A DNA stretch of 9,515 nucleotides from DATDCV01 sp036524155 (GTDB lineage: Bacteria > Verrucomicrobiota > Verrucomicrobiia > Limisphaerales > UBA8199): positions 1 through 9,515 of the forward strand of contig DATDCV010000157.1 of assembly GCA_036524155.1 (NCBI GenBank). The letters are read 5' to 3'. A program made the translations under genes and the position numbers. Numbering within the stretch: position 1 is the stretch's first letter; every line of letters begins with the position of its first letter. The notes under the pieces are model-generated. The model was not told where the DNA came from, did no database searches, and saw only the letters and a list, made by a program, of their open reading frames with translations. Below are positions 8,332 to 9,515 of the stretch, in pieces.

Positions 8332-8361
8332 TCGGCGCGCGGACTGAAGTCCGCGCGCCGA
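8332..8361. repeat. perfect 14-bp-arm palindrome (REP-like element)
   Basis: TCGGCGCGCGGACT (8332-8345) and AGTCCGCGCGCCGA (8348-8361) are perfect reverse complements around GA. The element lies in the non-coding gap between two minus-strand genes. No T-run follows on either strand, so it is not a classical Rho-independent terminator, although it could slow polymerase or protect the 3' end of the PPC-gene transcript. From memory, GCGCGGACT-type palindromes recur in Verrucomicrobia genomes, so this may be one copy of a dispersed family; the copy number was not tested. Confidence 0.8.
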
Positions 8362-8429
8362 GGCAGGTTGACCATGCGGCTGATAGGAAGGACGTCATTT
8401 TCTTCCACAGCCGGGATCATCGGGAGGAG

Positions 8430-8447
8430 GCGCGTTCTGCGCGTTCT
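8430..8447. repeat. 9-bp tandem duplication
   Basis: GCGCGTTCT occurs twice in direct succession (8430-8438, 8439-8447), about 30 bp beyond the stop of the minus-strand PPC gene. It is short and probably a replication-slippage product with no obvious role. Confidence 0.5.
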
Positions 8448-8477
8448 ATGCAAAGAGAAAAGTCCGCCTGCCGGTCC

Positions 8478-9308
8478 TCACTCAGCCGTTTCGAGCTCCG
8501 CCAGCTTTTCGTAGTAAAACTCGTCGGTGAACATTCCCTCATCGAAGAGCCGCTTGATCTCCCGGGTCCGTGCCGCGACCTGTTGTCGGGTGAACCTGGG
8601 GGGGGTCGCCACCGCATTGGTTCCACTCACGGTGTTCGTTCCGTCGAGCGTGTTAGTGGAAACGGGAGCGTTGATCACGGGGAGGGTGGGCGGGCGGGCC
8701 CCCGCGATGCGTTTGGGGGGCGGCCGATACGAGGGGTCGAAGACGAGCGCTTTCAGGTCTCCTGCGGGCACGAGATGCCGCCAAAGGAAAGCTTGCATGC
8801 GGTCTTCGGCGGGCACCGCCTCCCGAAGCACGTCCTGCCCGCCAATTTTCGCGCTGCCCGCGACGGTAAGGACGACAGGTTCCGGCGTCGCGGTCAAAGT
8901 GGTTTTGATGCTAAGCTGCGCTACGTTTTGGGTGCCGCCAAGCGTGATGGTGGCGGCGGAGAATCCCGCGGGCGCGTCGTTCAGAGTCAGGGTGATCGGG
9001 CCGCTAAACCCGTCTTTGCGTTGGGCATAGACAGTGAGGGCGCCGGTGCCACGGGACCGCAGGCCCAGGCTCGAGGGTACGACCCGCAGGTCAAAATCCG
9101 GCTGCGGGGCGCTCAGACGCAGGCGGTAGGCGAATTCTTCGCCCCCGTGCCGCGCCGTGTCGCCGATGTGAACGTAATACTCACCGTCGGCCGGCAGCCG
9201 GGCCATGAGCCACGAATCCGCCTGGTGCGTGTTGAGCCCCGCGGCCAGGTCTTCATGATCGTCGTTAAACGCCACCAGGTTGCCGGCTGCGTCGGCAAGT
9301 TGGATCAC
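8478..9308 (-). CDS. 5'-truncated PPC-domain protein with SHOCT-like tail (C-terminal fragment)
   Basis: This frame encodes the C-terminal part of a large exported PPC-type protein found in Planctomycetes and Verrucomicrobia. From a GTG at 9308 it gives 276 residues: the end of a PPC beta-sandwich (1-66, ADGEYYVHIGDTARHGGEE), an Ig-like segment (about 70-155), a conserved-looking block with AVPAEDRMQAFLWRHLVPAGDLKALVF split over 164-190, a Pro/Asn/Thr-rich linker (196-237), and a SHOCT-like helical tail (248-272, IKRLFDEGMFTDEF). The GTG is not the true start: PPC sequence continues upstream in frame (FTGKANEIIVAEVQARRLDS) to about 9383, and a TAA then occurs at 9414-9416. There is no signal peptide. 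The native 5' part has been lost and replaced by the start of a sulfotransferase gene. It is probably a pseudogene or an assembly artefact; the GTG could still permit expression of the fragment. Confidence 0.8.
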   Translation of the reverse strand: MIQLADAAGNLVAFNDDHEDLAAGLNTHQADSWLMARLPADGEYYVHIGDTARHGGEEFAYRLRLSAPQPDFDLRVVPSSLGLRSRGTGALTVYAQRKDGFSGPITLTLNDAPAGFSAATITLGGTQNVAQLSIKTTLTATPEPVVLTVAGSAKIGGQDVLREAVPAEDRMQAFLWRHLVPAGDLKALVFDPSYRPPPKRIAGARPPTLPVINAPVSTNTLDGTNTVSGTNAVATPPRFTRQQVAARTREIKRLFDEGMFTDEFYYEKLAELETAE

Positions 9309-9457
9309 TGAGTCAAGGGGGCTATCGAGCCGGCGTGCCTGAACTTCCGCAACGATAATCTCGTTGGCCTTGCCGGTGAATTTGGCAGTTGGTTCAACAT
9401 AAGGCGAAGCAGGTTAGAACCTGAGCGCTGAGTTCCGATCATGAATATGGGCATCAT
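9305..9457 (-). pseudogene. N-terminal fragment of a PAPS-dependent sulfotransferase
   Basis: A minus-strand ATG at 9457 opens a frame of 50 codons. It begins MMPIFMIGTQRSGSNLLRLM, the beta-strand and 5'-phosphosulfate-binding loop (GTQRSGSNLLRLML) that opens bacterial sulfotransferases, which move sulfate from PAPS to an acceptor. Sequence typical of the family runs only to about residue 25 (LNQLP). Beyond about 9383 the frame is simply PPC-gene DNA read out of register and stops at the TGA 9307-9305, which overlaps the GTG of the PPC fragment. A normal sulfotransferase has around 250-350 residues, so the active site is missing and the product cannot work. An excellent Shine-Dalgarno sequence shows that this was a genuine gene start. 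Confidence 0.75.
9378..9390. other. junction between sulfotransferase 5' end and PPC-gene interior
   Basis: On the minus strand, codons matching a sulfotransferase in one frame end near 9383-9388, and codons matching the middle of a PPC domain in another frame begin near 9383 (AAA TTC ACC GGC, read KFTG). The switch falls within roughly ten bases. The frame change and the missing remainder of both genes point to a non-homologous join by deletion, insertion or mis-assembly. No inverted repeats or target-site duplications are visible around it. Confidence 0.65.
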
Positions 9458-9466
9458 GCGAAATAT

Positions 9467-9473
9467 CTCCTCC
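9467..9473 (-). promoter_or_regulatory. strong Shine-Dalgarno for the sulfotransferase start
   Basis: GGAGGAG on the minus strand (9473 down to 9467) lies 9 bases before the ATG at 9457. It is the best ribosome binding site in the window and fixes the start of the truncated sulfotransferase reading frame. Confidence 0.75.
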
Positions 9474-9515
9474 AGTGTTCATGGTTTCGGCATCGGGCTG
9501 CCGGATGTTATACGC

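Noticed and set aside
8274..9311. Long plus-strand open frame of 345 codons opposite the PPC gene
   Set aside because: Its protein is rich in Arg/Gly without any recognisable domain, while the minus strand encodes clear PPC and SHOCT-like sequence. It is the antisense shadow in GC-rich DNA.

Overview
The window looks like chromosomal DNA from a GC-rich bacterium of the Verrucomicrobia (Pedosphaera/Limisphaerales-like), possibly from a metagenome assembly. Supporting signs are a type IV pilin-like protein with the H-X9-DG C-terminal motif that is heavily expanded in the Planctomycetes/Verrucomicrobia group, a PPC-domain protein of the large Planctomycetes/Verrucomicrobia type, an exported ankyrin protein, and palindromic elements of a style I associate with these genomes. 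The lineage is inferred from protein style only; no rRNA or marker gene is present.

Layout, left to right. (1) 50-520 (+): a Nudix hydrolase with a perfect Nudix box. (2) 521-789: a non-coding stretch with a short-period direct repeat array and a good sigma70-type promoter. (3) 790-1650 (+): a prepilin-like exported protein, closed by a textbook UUCG-loop terminator at 1681-1709. (4) 1770-3998 and 4002-4697 (+): a sensor histidine kinase and an OmpR-type response regulator, 3 bases apart, so almost surely one transcript. (5) 4803-7952 (+): a 1049-residue secreted protein with TPR-like helices, coiled coils, about 12 ankyrin repeats and a C-terminal region that resembles SLBB/polysaccharide-export domains. 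(6) 7963-8208 (-): a small unknown protein converging tail-to-tail on the ankyrin gene. (7) 8209-8477: spacer with a perfect 14-bp-arm palindrome. (8) 8478-9308 (-): the C-terminal part of a PPC-domain protein with a SHOCT-like tail. (9) 9305-9457 (-): the first codons of a sulfotransferase gene, with a strong ribosome binding site, broken after the 5'-phosphosulfate-binding motif and joined to the interior of the PPC gene.

How the parts may work together. The kinase and regulator form a two-component system. The kinase has a large extracytoplasmic sensor region with TPR-like helices and no HAMP domain. The ankyrin protein follows on the same strand and is also predicted to be exported with TPR-like helices at its N-terminus, so it could be the target or a partner of the system; this is inference from proximity only. 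The most striking structural observations are the sulfotransferase/PPC junction near 9385 (real deletion or assembly chimera), and a palindromic element translated in frame inside the ATPase domain of the histidine kinase. I found no CRISPR array, tRNA, rRNA, transposase or phage gene.
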